Below, piece after piece: positions 17,065 to 25,480 of a stretch of 35,926 bases of DNA. The notes under the pieces are model-generated. The model was not told the origin of the DNA, did not search any database, and was given only the letters and a program-made list of their open reading frames with translations. Source of the DNA: JBBCJT01 sp037190665 (GTDB lineage Bacteria > Pseudomonadota > Alphaproteobacteria > Acetobacterales > Acetobacteraceae); the NCBI GenBank assembly GCA_037190665.1, contig JBBCJT010000106.1, forward strand, positions 1 through 35,926, written 5' to 3'. Numbering within the stretch: the first letter of the stretch is position 1; every line of letters begins with the position of its first letter. Both the position numbers and the translations under genes were made by a program.

Positions 17065-18585
17065 CTACGTCCACTTCGCCTCGTAGAAGCGCGGCATCTC
17101 GTCCGGATACGTCTTCATCTGAAGCTGCTTGCTCATCGCGTAGGTGGTCACGTAGGTGAACAGCGGCAGCCACAGCGCCTCGCCGGTCCCCTTGCGGATC
17201 ACCGCCGAATACAGCTCCTTGCGGCGGGCCTCGTCGTTGGTGCTGCCGGCCTCGGTGATCATCCGGTGGATCTCCGGATCGCGCACGTAGTCGTCGTTCG
17301 ACCCCGGCCCGAACATCACCGGGAAGATCGCCGAGACGTCGTTGATCGAGTAGCTGCCCCACGAGCCCATGTAGAGCTGCGCCTCGCCGCGCCACGCCCG
17401 GTCGATCGCCGCCTGCGTCTGCATCTGGCTGATCCGGGTGCGGATGCCGACCGCGTTGAGGTAGCCCTGCACGGCCGCCGGCCAGGACGGCGGGTTGATG
17501 TAGGTCAGCAGCTCCACGTCGAACCCGTCCGGATAGCCGGCTTCGGCCAGCAGCGCCTTCGCCTTGGCCGGATCGTACGGATACAGCGTCGCGGCCGCAG
17601 CGTCGCAGCCGAACTGGCTCGGGAAGCAGGGTGCGGGCGGCACGCGGGAATCGCCCTGCACCAGCCGCTTGGCGATCGTCTCGCGGTCGATCGCGTGCCA
17701 GATCGCCTGACGCACCTTGGTCTTGGTGAGCGGATTGCCCGCCCCCGACCGGCCGGCCGCGTCGATGGTGACATAAGCGATGCGCATGCTCTCCTGCCGC
17801 ACCGCGGTCAGGTTGGGCATACGGTTCACGGCGGCGAACTGGTCGGGGTTGAAGTTCCAGGTGAAGTCCAGCCGCCCGGCCAGCATCTCCGTCATCACCG
17901 TCGCCGAATCCGGCAGGTAGCGGATCAGCAGCTTGGCGATGGCGGGCCGCCCCTTCGGGCTGTCGGCGTAGTAGGCCTCGTGCCGCTCGAAGGCGATCTC
18001 CTTGCCCGGCTCCACGCGCGTGATCTTGTACGGACCGGCGCCGACCGGCGCGCGCGAGTAGCCTTCCGCGCCGACGCGCTCGCGATAGGCCTTCGGCCAG
18101 ATCGGCGTGACGAAGGCGAAGTACTGCAATGCCGCCGGCGTCGGCCGCTTCAGCCGCACCAGCACCTTGAAGTCGTCGACCTTCTCCGCCTTCTCGATCC
18201 AGGAGTGGTTGGACGGCGTGGCGGTCCGCGCCTCCGGGCTGCTGACGGTGTTCAGCGTGTAGACCACGTCATCGGCTGTGAACGGGTCGCCGTTGTGGAA
18301 GGTCACGCCGCGGCGCAGCTCGAACTCGTAGGTCAGGTCGTCGACCAGCTTCCACGAGGTCGCAAGCAGCGGCTTGATCGAGAAATCGGACGGTTCGCGG
18401 TAGACCAGCCCATCCCACGCCTGATGCGCGACGACGAGGCCCGACCGCAGAGAGTTGTAATAGGGATCGACGTTGGTGACGTTGCTGTACTCGCCGATCC
18501 GGAGCGTGTCCGATGCCTTCTGGGCAAGGGCCGGACCGGCCAGGACGGCGAACGAGGACGCGGCGAGCAGGTCGCGGCGGCGCAT
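17065..18585 (-). CDS. ABC transporter substrate-binding protein, SBP_bac_5 family
   Basis: This 506-aa periplasmic binding protein (PF00496) is of the type used for peptides, nickel or glutathione. The leader MRRRDLLAASSFAVLAGPALA resembles a Tat signal (RRRDLL) and is cut near residue 22. Family elements are DPYYNSLRSGLVVAHQAWDG, the signature YEFELRRGVTFHNGDPFTADDV (about residues 88-109), and APVGAGPYKI. GGGGAGATATCAC precedes the ATG at 18583-18585. It lies convergent to the DppBC-like permeases and probably feeds them. A separate promoter allows the binding protein to be made in excess. Confidence 0.93.
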   Translation of the reverse strand: MRRRDLLAASSFAVLAGPALAQKASDTLRIGEYSNVTNVDPYYNSLRSGLVVAHQAWDGLVYREPSDFSIKPLLATSWKLVDDLTYEFELRRGVTFHNGDPFTADDVVYTLNTVSSPEARTATPSNHSWIEKAEKVDDFKVLVRLKRPTPAALQYFAFVTPIWPKAYRERVGAEGYSRAPVGAGPYKITRVEPGKEIAFERHEAYYADSPKGRPAIAKLLIRYLPDSATVMTEMLAGRLDFTWNFNPDQFAAVNRMPNLTAVRQESMRIAYVTIDAAGRSGAGNPLTKTKVRQAIWHAIDRETIAKRLVQGDSRVPPAPCFPSQFGCDAAAATLYPYDPAKAKALLAEAGYPDGFDVELLTYINPPSWPAAVQGYLNAVGIRTRISQMQTQAAIDRAWRGEAQLYMGSWGSYSINDVSAIFPVMFGPGSNDDYVRDPEIHRMITEAGSTNDEARRKELYSAVIRKGTGEALWLPLFTYVTTYAMSKQLQMKTYPDEMPRFYEAKWT

Positions 18586-18667
18586 GTGATATCTCCCCAG
18601 TTGCTAGACTTCCCCCGGGGACCGTAGGCGCGGCAGGCCCGATGCCGCAACCCGCACACGGGAAGTT

Positions 18668-19213
18668 TCAGGCTGCCAGCGCGTCCCCGAGTTCGGCGAT
18701 CCGCGGCAGGGCCCGGTCCGCCTCCTCCATCGCCGGCGTCGCCCCGGCGAGCGGCCAGAGGATCCCGAGCGCCGGGTCGTTCCAGCGCAGCCCGGCCCGC
18801 GCCGAGGGCAGGCTCGGCGCCGAGAGCTTGGTCAGCAGCAGCGTCTCCGGCAGCAGCGTCAGCGTGCCGAGTGCGAAGCCCTCCGGCACGAAGAAGGCGG
18901 AGGCGGTCTTCGCATCCAGCACATGCGCGACATGGCGCCGGAAGCCGGCGGCCCCGCGCCGCAGGTCCACCGCCACCGCCATGGCCCGCCCCGTCACCGC
19001 GCGCAGCAGCCGCGACTGGGCATGCGGCGGGCGCTGCCAGTGCAGCCCGCGCAGGGTGAGCGGCGCCGCGGCATGGTCCAGCACGTCCTCGACGAACGAC
19101 GTGCCGAGGCCGAGCGAGGCGAGGTGGCGCTCGCTCCAGCACGTCTCCGACCAGCCGCAGGCATTGGCCGTGCGGGTCAGGCGGATCAGTTGGGGGTGGG
19201 GCTCGGTACTCAT
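18668..19213 (-). CDS. RmlC-like (dTDP-4-dehydrorhamnose 3,5-epimerase family) protein lacking the catalytic Tyr
   Basis: The 181-aa cupin aligns with RmlC (PF00908) along its length: LRGLHWQ (54-60) with catalytic His58, VAVDLRRG (80-87), FFVPEGFALGTLTL (107-120) and GLRWNDPALGILWP (141-154). In active epimerases a Tyr in a YK motif protonates the sugar ring. Here that position reads LLTK, so Thr128 replaces it, and the later TyrTyr is also absent. No other rhamnose-pathway genes (rmlA, rmlB, rmlD) are in the window. It may be a relative with altered chemistry or a non-catalytic sugar binder. The start is the ATG at 19211-19213; a longer frame has no support. It diverges from cstA. Confidence 0.8.
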   Translation of the reverse strand: MSTEPHPQLIRLTRTANACGWSETCWSERHLASLGLGTSFVEDVLDHAAAPLTLRGLHWQRPPHAQSRLLRAVTGRAMAVAVDLRRGAAGFRRHVAHVLDAKTASAFFVPEGFALGTLTLLPETLLLTKLSAPSLPSARAGLRWNDPALGILWPLAGATPAMEEADRALPRIAELGDALAA

Positions 19214-19359
19214 GGCGCGATCATAGCCCAGTCTTGACGGGCGCGCGGCGCGGGCGCCCGATATGTGTGCCTTCACCCAGGCGGCGCCCTCCCCCCGGGG
19301 CCAGCAGTGGGCTGCGACGGGACATGGGAGTACCGCGACGCCAAAAGCGGGAAACGTTC

Positions 19360-21426
19360 ATGAACTCGAGCAGCTTCAAGCATCTTCCATGGATCGCCAT
19401 CGGCACCATCGGCCTCGCGACGCTGGCCGTCGTGGCCACCGAGCGCGGCGAGCCGGTCAACGCCCTGTGGGTCGTGGTGGCGTCGGTCAGCACCTACCTG
19501 ATCGCCTATCGCTACTACTCGCTGTTCATCGCCAACCGCGTCATGCGGCTCGACCCCGACCGACCGACGCCGGCGGTGCGGCGCAATGACGGGCTCGATT
19601 ACGTCCCCACCAATCGCTACGTGCTGTTCGGGCACCACTTCGCGGCCATAGCCGGGGCCGGGCCGCTGGTCGGCCCGGTGCTCGCCGCGCAGATGGGCTA
19701 CCTGCCGGGGATGCTGTGGATCCTGGCCGGCGTCGTCCTCGCCGGCGCGGTGCAGGACTTCATGGTGCTGTTCGTGTCCATGCGCCGCGACGGACGGTCG
19801 CTGGGCGAACTGGTGCGCGCGGAACTCGGCGTCGTGCCGGGGGTGATCGCGCTGTTCGGCACCTTCATGATCATGGTCATCATCCTCGCCGTGCTGGCGC
19901 TGATCGTGGTCAAGGCGCTGGCGGAAAGCCCCTGGGGCACCTTCACCGTCGCGGCGACGATCCCGATCGCGATCTTCATGGGCGTCTACATGCGCTACGT
20001 GCGGCCGGGTGCGATCGGGGAGGTCTCGGTCATCGGCTTCGTGCTGCTGATGCTCGCGATCCTCGGCGGCCAGTGGGTGGCAGCCGATCCGGCCTGGGCG
20101 CACGCCTTCACCTTCACCGGCACGCAGCTCTGCTGGCTGCTGATCGGCTACGGCTTCATCGCCTCCATCCTGCCGGTCTGGCTGCTGCTCGCGCCGCGCG
20201 ACTACCTCTCCACCTTCCTCAAGATCGGCACGATCCTGGGTCTGGCGATCGGCATCGTCTTCGTCGCGCCCCAGCTCGAGATGCCGGCGGTGACGAAGTT
20301 CATCGACGGCACCGGCCCGGTCTGGTCGGGTTCGCTGTTCCCGTTCCTGTTCATCACCATCGCCTGCGGCGCCGTGTCGGGCTTCCACAGCCTGATCTCG
20401 TCGGGCACCACGCCGAAGCTGATCGCGACAGAGACCGATGCGCGCTTCATCGGCTACGGCGGCATGCTGATGGAGAGCTTCGTCGCCATCATGGCGCTGG
20501 TGGCAGCGTCCGTGATCCATCCGGGCGTCTACTTCACGATGAACAGCCCCGCCGCGATCGTCGGCACCACGCCGGAGACAGCCGCCGCCGCCGTCACCCA
20601 GATGGGCTTCCCCGTCACCGCGGAGGAGATCGCCCAGACCGCGCAGGACGTCGGCGAAACCACCATCATCTCCCGCGTCGGCGGCGCGCCGACGCTGGCG
20701 GTCGGCATGGCGCACATCTTCGCCGCCGCGCTGGGCGGCAAGGCGATGATGGCCTTCTGGTACCATTTCGCCATCCTGTTCGAGGCGCTGTTCATCCTCA
20801 CCGCCGTCGATGCCGGCACACGAGCGGGAAGATTCATGTTGCAGGACCTGCTCGGGGTCTTCGTGCCGGCGATGAAGAAGACCGAGAGCTGGGCATCGAA
20901 CATCATCGCGACCGGGCTCTGCGTCGCCGCCTGGGGGTACTTCCTGTATCAGGGCGTGACCGATCCGCTGGGCGGGGTGAACACGCTGTGGCCGCTGTTC
21001 GGCATCTCCAACCAGATGCTCGCGGCGGTGGCGCTGATCCTCTGCACCGTGGTGATCTTCCGCATGAAGCGGCAGCAATACGCCTGGGTCACCATCGTGC
21101 CGACGATCTGGCTGGTGGCCTGCACGCTGACGGCGGGGCTGCAGAAGATCTTCCACACCGACCCGCGCATCGGCTTCCTCGCCCATGCCCAGCGTTTCCA
21201 GGCCGCAGTGGCGGAAGGGCGCGTGCTGGCGCCGGCGCGCGACATGGCGCAGATGCACCAGGTGATCGTGAACGACTACGTCGACGCCGCGCTGGCCGGG
21301 GTGTTCGTCTTCGTCGTGGTCGCGATCATCTTCTTCGGCATCCGGTCCTGCCTGGAGGCCTATCGCAGCCAGTCCTGGACCGCGCGCGAGATCGGCGGCC
21401 CGGCCGTGCAGGCGGCGGCACAATGA
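19360..21426 (+). CDS. cstA: CstA-family pyruvate/peptide transporter
   Basis: The 688-aa polytopic membrane protein matches carbon-starvation protein CstA (PF02554) in size and motifs. These include DYVPTNRYVLFGHHFAAIAG (about residues 82-101), GPVLAAQMGYLPGMLW, and SGTTPKLIATETDARFIGYG. CstA and BtsT homologues take up pyruvate by proton symport, and some studies link CstA to peptides. The ATG at 19360 is preceded by GGGAAAC. The next gene, ybdD-like, starts within the stop codon (ATGA), as in many bacteria where the small partner is needed for transport. A two-component or cAMP control gene is not seen nearby. Confidence 0.95.
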   Translation: MNSSSFKHLPWIAIGTIGLATLAVVATERGEPVNALWVVVASVSTYLIAYRYYSLFIANRVMRLDPDRPTPAVRRNDGLDYVPTNRYVLFGHHFAAIAGAGPLVGPVLAAQMGYLPGMLWILAGVVLAGAVQDFMVLFVSMRRDGRSLGELVRAELGVVPGVIALFGTFMIMVIILAVLALIVVKALAESPWGTFTVAATIPIAIFMGVYMRYVRPGAIGEVSVIGFVLLMLAILGGQWVAADPAWAHAFTFTGTQLCWLLIGYGFIASILPVWLLLAPRDYLSTFLKIGTILGLAIGIVFVAPQLEMPAVTKFIDGTGPVWSGSLFPFLFITIACGAVSGFHSLISSGTTPKLIATETDARFIGYGGMLMESFVAIMALVAASVIHPGVYFTMNSPAAIVGTTPETAAAAVTQMGFPVTAEEIAQTAQDVGETTIISRVGGAPTLAVGMAHIFAAALGGKAMMAFWYHFAILFEALFILTAVDAGTRAGRFMLQDLLGVFVPAMKKTESWASNIIATGLCVAAWGYFLYQGVTDPLGGVNTLWPLFGISNQMLAAVALILCTVVIFRMKRQQYAWVTIVPTIWLVACTLTAGLQKIFHTDPRIGFLAHAQRFQAAVAEGRVLAPARDMAQMHQVIVNDYVDAALAGVFVFVVVAIIFFGIRSCLEAYRSQSWTAREIGGPAVQAAAQ

Positions 21427-21635
21427 ACGCCGCGGCGGGCCGCGTATCGAGCTTCCTCGCCTGCCTGTGCGACAGCGCGCGGCTGATGGTCGGCGTGCCG
21501 CGCTACGAGGACTACGTCGCACACATGGCGCGGACGCACCCGGAGCAGGCGCCGATGACCTACCCGGAGTTCGTCAGCAACCGACAGGCGGCGCGCTTCG
21601 GCGGCGTGAAGGGCGGCGGGCTGCGCTGCTGCTGA
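21423..21635 (+). CDS. ybdD: YbdD/YjiX-family small protein, CstA partner
   Basis: This 70-aa protein belongs to the YbdD/YjiX family (PF04328). The characteristic core is LMVGVPRYEDYVAHMARTHP (about residues 21-40), followed by MTYPEFVSNRQAARFGG. The C-terminus ends RCC, like many homologues. In Enterobacteria the small YbdD or YjiX protein is co-transcribed with cstA or btsT and supports pyruvate uptake. The 4-nt overlap with cstA indicates coupling here. The start is fixed by that overlap. Confidence 0.93.
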   Translation: MNAAAGRVSSFLACLCDSARLMVGVPRYEDYVAHMARTHPEQAPMTYPEFVSNRQAARFGGVKGGGLRCC

Positions 21636-21641
21636 CGGAGG

Positions 21642-21660
21642 GAGGGGGCGCCGCCCCCTC
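21642..21660. terminator. GC-rich hairpin after cstA-ybdD
   Basis: Perfect 9-bp arms, GAGGGGGCG and CGCCCCCTC, lie 7 nt after the ybdD stop. No T-run follows, so it may stabilise the 3' end or act with Rho rather than terminate by itself. Confidence 0.4.
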
Positions 21661-21750
21661 TCCCCGACCTCGCTCCGAGGGGATCGCCCGGTCTTGACGC
21701 GCGTGCGTGCGCGGACGATGCCGCATGCCGAACGCAAGGAGGACACGCGG

Positions 21751-22752
21751 ATGGGTCTGCCGACCGAGATGACCTACATCGCCCACGGCGCGGGCGGCGC
21801 CCCCGAGGTTCTGGTCCCGGCACGGGGCCCCCTGCCCGTCCCGGCCGAGGACGAGGTGCTGATCCGCGTGATGGCGACCGGGGTGAACCGGCCCGACGTC
21901 GCCCAGCGTGAAGGCAAGTACCCGCCGCCGCCCGGCGCATCGCCCATCCTCGGCCTCGAAACCGCGGGCGAGGTCGCCGCCATCGGCCCGAAGGTCACGC
22001 AGTACCGCGTCGGCGACCGCGTCTGCGCGCTGACCAATGGCGGAGCCTACGCCGAATACTGCGTCGCGCCGGAAGCGCAGACCCTGCCCTGGCCCAAGGG
22101 CTACGACGCGCTGCGGGCGGCCGCGGTGCCGGAGACCTACTTCACCGTCTGGGCGAACGTGTTCGACATCGGCCGCCTCGCGCCCGGCGAGACTCTGCTG
22201 GTGCATGGCGGGACCAGCGGCATCGGCGTCACCGCGATCCAGCTCGCCATCGCCTTCGGATCGAAGGTGATCGCCACCGCCGGCAGCGATGCGAAGTGCG
22301 AGGCGATCCGCAAGCTCGGCGCGGAGCCGATCAACTACCGCAGCGCCGATTTCGTCGACGAGGTGAAGCGGATCACCGGCGGGCGCGGCGTCAACGTGAT
22401 CCTCGACATGGTCGGTGCGCCCTACTTCGTGCGCAACCTGAAGTGCCTCGCGCTCGAAGGCCGGCTGGTGCTGATCGCCTTCCTGCAGGGCTCGAAGCTC
22501 GACGCGCTGGACCTCACCGCGATCATGACGCGGCGGCTGACCGTGGCGGGCAGCACGATGCGCCCGCGCACCACCGCGCAGAAGGGCGCGATCGCGGCGT
22601 CGCTCCGCGGCAAGGTCTGGCCGCTGCTGGACGCCGGCCGCGCAGGTCCGGTCATCCACGCCACCTATCCGCTCGCGCAGGCGGCCGAGGCGCACCGGCT
22701 GATGGAGAGCAGCGCGCATATCGGCAAGATCATGCTCGAGGTCGCTGCGTGA
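21751..22752 (+). CDS. Zinc-independent quinone oxidoreductase-like MDR enzyme
   Basis: This 333-aa NADPH-dependent medium-chain dehydrogenase is of the QOR/PIG3 branch. The substrate domain has ATGVNRPDVAQREGKYPPPPG (about residues 42-62), and the Rossmann motif is VHGGTSGIGVTAIQLA (151-166). Zinc-binding Cys ligands of alcohol dehydrogenases are absent. Family members reduce quinones or enones to limit redox cycling. An AAGGAGG ribosome-binding site stands before the ATG at 21751. The downstream dehydrogenase starts with a GTG inside this stop (GTGA), so the two products probably work on the same pathway. Confidence 0.9.
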   Translation: MGLPTEMTYIAHGAGGAPEVLVPARGPLPVPAEDEVLIRVMATGVNRPDVAQREGKYPPPPGASPILGLETAGEVAAIGPKVTQYRVGDRVCALTNGGAYAEYCVAPEAQTLPWPKGYDALRAAAVPETYFTVWANVFDIGRLAPGETLLVHGGTSGIGVTAIQLAIAFGSKVIATAGSDAKCEAIRKLGAEPINYRSADFVDEVKRITGGRGVNVILDMVGAPYFVRNLKCLALEGRLVLIAFLQGSKLDALDLTAIMTRRLTVAGSTMRPRTTAQKGAIAASLRGKVWPLLDAGRAGPVIHATYPLAQAAEAHRLMESSAHIGKIMLEVAA

Positions 22753-24074
22753 ACCTGCACGCGAAGCTGCAGGCGCGGGGCGACAATCCCGTCCATGTCG
22801 CGCTGGTGGGCGCGGGCAAGTTCGGCACCATGTTCCTGCATCAGGTGCGGCGCACGCCGGGGCTGCACCTCGCCGCCGTCTGCGACCTGAGCCCCGACCG
22901 GGCGCGCGCCGCGCTCAAGCGCACGCACTGGCCGGATGCGCAGGTGGCGGCGACCTCGCTCGATGCCGCCATCGCCGGGCGCACCACCTTCGTCACCGAC
23001 GACACGCGGGCGGTGCTCGCCGATCCGCGCATCGACGTGATGATCGAGGCGACCGGCCACCCCGCCGCCGGCATCGCCCACGCGCGCATGGCCTTCGCCG
23101 CCGGCACGCATGCGGTGATGGTCAACGTGGAGGCCGACTGCCTCGCCGGCCCCGCGCTGGCGGCGGAGGCGGCGAAGGCGGGTGTGGTCTATTCGCTCGC
23201 CTACGGCGACCAGCCCGCGCTGGTGTGCGAGATCGTGGACACGCTGCGCACGTCCGGGTTCGAGGTGGTGGCCGCCGGCAAGGGCACCAAGTACCTGCCC
23301 GACTACCACCGCAGCACGCCCGCGACGGTCTGGTCGCATTACGGCCTGACCGAGGAGCAGGCGCGCGCGGGCGGGATGAACCCGCAGATGTTCAACTCGT
23401 TCCTCGACGGCACCAAGAGCGCGATCGAGATGGCGGCGATCGCGAACGCCACCGGCCTCGCCCCGCCCGAGGACGGGCTCGCCTTCCCGCCCTGCGGCTG
23501 CCACGACCTGCCCCGCATCCTCCGCCCGCGCCAGGAAGGCGGCGTGCTGCCGGGCCGCGGCATGGTGGAGGTGGTCTCCTCCCTCGAACGCGACGGGCGG
23601 GCGGTCTTCAACGATCTGCGCTGGGGCGTGTATGCGGTCTTCGCCGCCGACAGCGATTACGACGCGCGCTGCTTCGCCGAGTACGGCGTGGTGACCGATC
23701 CGTCCGGCCGATACGCCGCGCTGTGGCGGCCGTACCATTTCATCGGGCTCGAGCTTGGCGTTTCCGTCGCCTCCGTCGCGCTGCGCGGCGAGCCGACCGG
23801 CGCACCCACCGCCTGGCGCGCGGACGTCGTCGCGGTCGCGAAGCGCGGGCTGAAGGCCGGCGAGACGCTGGACGGCGAAGGCGGCGAGACGGTCTGGGGC
23901 AAGTGCATCCCCGCCGCCCGGAGCGTCGCCCTGCGCGCGCTGCCGATCGGGCTTGCGCACCGGCTCACGCTGCTGCGGGACGTTCCGGAGGGGTCGGTCG
24001 TGACGGAGGCCGATGTCGCGCTGGATGCGTCCACGGACGCGGTCATGCTGCGCCGCTCGCTTTCACCCGCCTGA
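22749..24074 (+). CDS. COG4091-type NAD(P) dehydrogenase with C-terminal SAF domain
   Basis: This 441-aa protein has an N-terminal Rossmann fold (LVGAGKFGTMFL, residues 19-30) resembling homoserine dehydrogenase. The middle is conserved, with AAGKGTKYLPDYHRSTPATV and a Cys-rich FPPCGCHDLPRIL. The C-terminal SAF-like region ends LPIGLAHRLTLLRDVPEGSVV plus an acidic segment. This is the layout of the predicted homoserine-dehydrogenase-like family COG4091. Family members are scattered in sugar-acid and polyol catabolic loci, and the exact reaction here is unknown. It lacks the ACT and catalytic domains of biosynthetic homoserine dehydrogenase, so threonine synthesis is unlikely. The start is the GTG overlapping the upstream stop by 4 nt. 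Confidence 0.82.
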   Translation: MNLHAKLQARGDNPVHVALVGAGKFGTMFLHQVRRTPGLHLAAVCDLSPDRARAALKRTHWPDAQVAATSLDAAIAGRTTFVTDDTRAVLADPRIDVMIEATGHPAAGIAHARMAFAAGTHAVMVNVEADCLAGPALAAEAAKAGVVYSLAYGDQPALVCEIVDTLRTSGFEVVAAGKGTKYLPDYHRSTPATVWSHYGLTEEQARAGGMNPQMFNSFLDGTKSAIEMAAIANATGLAPPEDGLAFPPCGCHDLPRILRPRQEGGVLPGRGMVEVVSSLERDGRAVFNDLRWGVYAVFAADSDYDARCFAEYGVVTDPSGRYAALWRPYHFIGLELGVSVASVALRGEPTGAPTAWRADVVAVAKRGLKAGETLDGEGGETVWGKCIPAARSVALRALPIGLAHRLTLLRDVPEGSVVTEADVALDASTDAVMLRRSLSPA

Positions 24075-24133
24075 GGCATCTTTCCTCCGCCAGCCGCGTT
24101 GGTTCACGCATCGCAGGCACAGGAGGAAAAGCC

Positions 24134-24373
24134 ATGGACGCAACGAAGATCGCCGAACACATGGAGATCGTCGGGTCCTGCGGCAATCACGTGGGCACCG
24201 TCGATCATGTTGAAGGCAACATGATCAAGCTGACGAAATCCGATTCGGCGGACGGCAAGCACAAGTATCTGCCGCTGTCGGAAGTGAAGCAGATCGAGCA
24301 CGGCAAGGTCATGACCAAGGGCAACCACATGGATGCCCTCGGGAAGCTTCGCGACTCGCCGCAGGCGATGTGA
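24134..24373 (+). CDS. DUF2171-family small protein
   Basis: The 79-aa soluble protein matches the DUF2171 pattern: an initial IAEHMEIVGSCGNHVGTVDHVEG, then IKLTKSD, and KHKYLPLSEVKQIE. It resembles a small PRC-barrel-like beta fold, and its function is unknown. A strong AGGAGG lies before the ATG at 24134. It stands alone between the COG4091 gene and a convergent Bug gene, with a hairpin just after its stop. Homologues are often linked to stress or general housekeeping regions, but no role can be assigned from this context. Confidence 0.85.
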   Translation: MDATKIAEHMEIVGSCGNHVGTVDHVEGNMIKLTKSDSADGKHKYLPLSEVKQIEHGKVMTKGNHMDALGKLRDSPQAM

Positions 24374-24383
24374 TCCCGCCGGA

Positions 24384-24411
24384 AGCCCCGTCCGCACACG
24401 CGGACGGGGCT
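24384..24411. terminator. Hairpin between convergent genes
   Basis: Perfect 12-bp arms, AGCCCCGTCCGC and its complement, enclose a 4-nt ACAC loop between the DUF2171 gene and the convergent Bug gene. No clear T-run follows on either strand, but the position fits a shared terminator. Confidence 0.65.
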
Positions 24412-24418
24412 GGCCGGG

Positions 24419-25390
24419 TTACTCTACCTTGATGCCTGCGTCGCGCAGGATCGGTTCCCACTTCTCCATCTCGGACGTCAGGAACGCGGCCGCCGAGGCG
24501 GGCGTGCTGTCCGAGATCACGTTGATCGTCAGTTCCTCCAGCCGCTGCTTCACGGACGGCACGGCCACGGCCTTGTTGAAGGCGGCGTTGATGGTCTGGA
24601 CCAGCGGCGCGGGCGTGGAGGACGGGGCGAACACCATGTGCCATGTGTAGGCTTCGTAATCCGGCATGCCGGCCTCGGCGAAGGTCGGCACGTCCGGCAT
24701 CAGCGGTGAGCGCGCCTTGCCGCTGACCGCGAGCGCGCGAAGCTCGCCCTTCTGGACGAACGGCACGGCGCTGGCCGCGACGTCCACGATCATCGCGATG
24801 GTGCCGTTCAGCACGTCGGGGTAGGCCGCCGCCGAGCCGCGGTAGGGAACGTGGTTCACCTTCAGCCCGCCGCCGAGCTTGAGGAACAGCTCACCCGCGA
24901 GATGCAGGGCGGACCCGTTGCCGGCCGAGGCATAGTCGAACTTGCCCGGGTTGGCCTTCAGCAGCGCGACCAGTTCCTGGAGGTTCCGGGCCGGGATCTC
25001 CTTGTTGACCATCAGGACCATCGGCACGACGCCGACCAGCGCCACCGGCGTGAAATCCTTGACCGGATCGAACGGCAGGCGCGGGAACAGCGGCCGCATC
25101 ACGGCATGGGCGATGGTCGAGTACAGCAGGTTGTGGCCGTCGCCGGACGCCTTCGCGATGACCTCGGTGCCGACCACCACGCCGGCGCCGGTCCGGTTCT
25201 CCACGATCACGCGCTGCGGCATTGCGCGCGACATCTCCTCGGCGATCAGCCGCGCCGGCACGTCGGTCGGGCCGCCGGCGGCGAAGGGCACCACCAGGCG
25301 GACCGGCTGGGTGGGCCAGGACTGCGCCGAGGCGAGGCCCGGCAGCGCGAGGGAAGCAGCGGAGGCAGCGAGCAATGAGCGGCGGTGCAC
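24419..25390 (-). CDS. Bug/TctC-type tripartite tricarboxylate receptor, third copy
   Basis: This 323-aa periplasmic binding protein has a leader starting VHRRSLLAASAASLALPGLASA, with a possible RR (Tat) motif and a cut near residue 22. Core elements are QPVRLVVPFAAGGPTD, ENRTGAGVVVGTE, and HVPYRGSAAAYPDVL. The start is the GTG at 25388-25390, preceded by GAGGAA; the longer ATG-led frame begins with a non-signal sequence. No TctA or TctB genes are near. It is convergent with the DUF2171 gene. The ligand is unknown and is probably a small carboxylate. Confidence 0.9.
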   Translation of the reverse strand: MHRRSLLAASAASLALPGLASAQSWPTQPVRLVVPFAAGGPTDVPARLIAEEMSRAMPQRVIVENRTGAGVVVGTEVIAKASGDGHNLLYSTIAHAVMRPLFPRLPFDPVKDFTPVALVGVVPMVLMVNKEIPARNLQELVALLKANPGKFDYASAGNGSALHLAGELFLKLGGGLKVNHVPYRGSAAAYPDVLNGTIAMIVDVAASAVPFVQKGELRALAVSGKARSPLMPDVPTFAEAGMPDYEAYTWHMVFAPSSTPAPLVQTINAAFNKAVAVPSVKQRLEELTINVISDSTPASAAAFLTSEMEKWEPILRDAGIKVE

Positions 25391-25480
25391 GGTGGTTCCT
25401 CGTGGATACGTTTCAGGCGAACCTACCACCATGGACCCGAGCGGCCGGTCAACTCTCCGGCCTGCCGCGCGACGGGCCGT

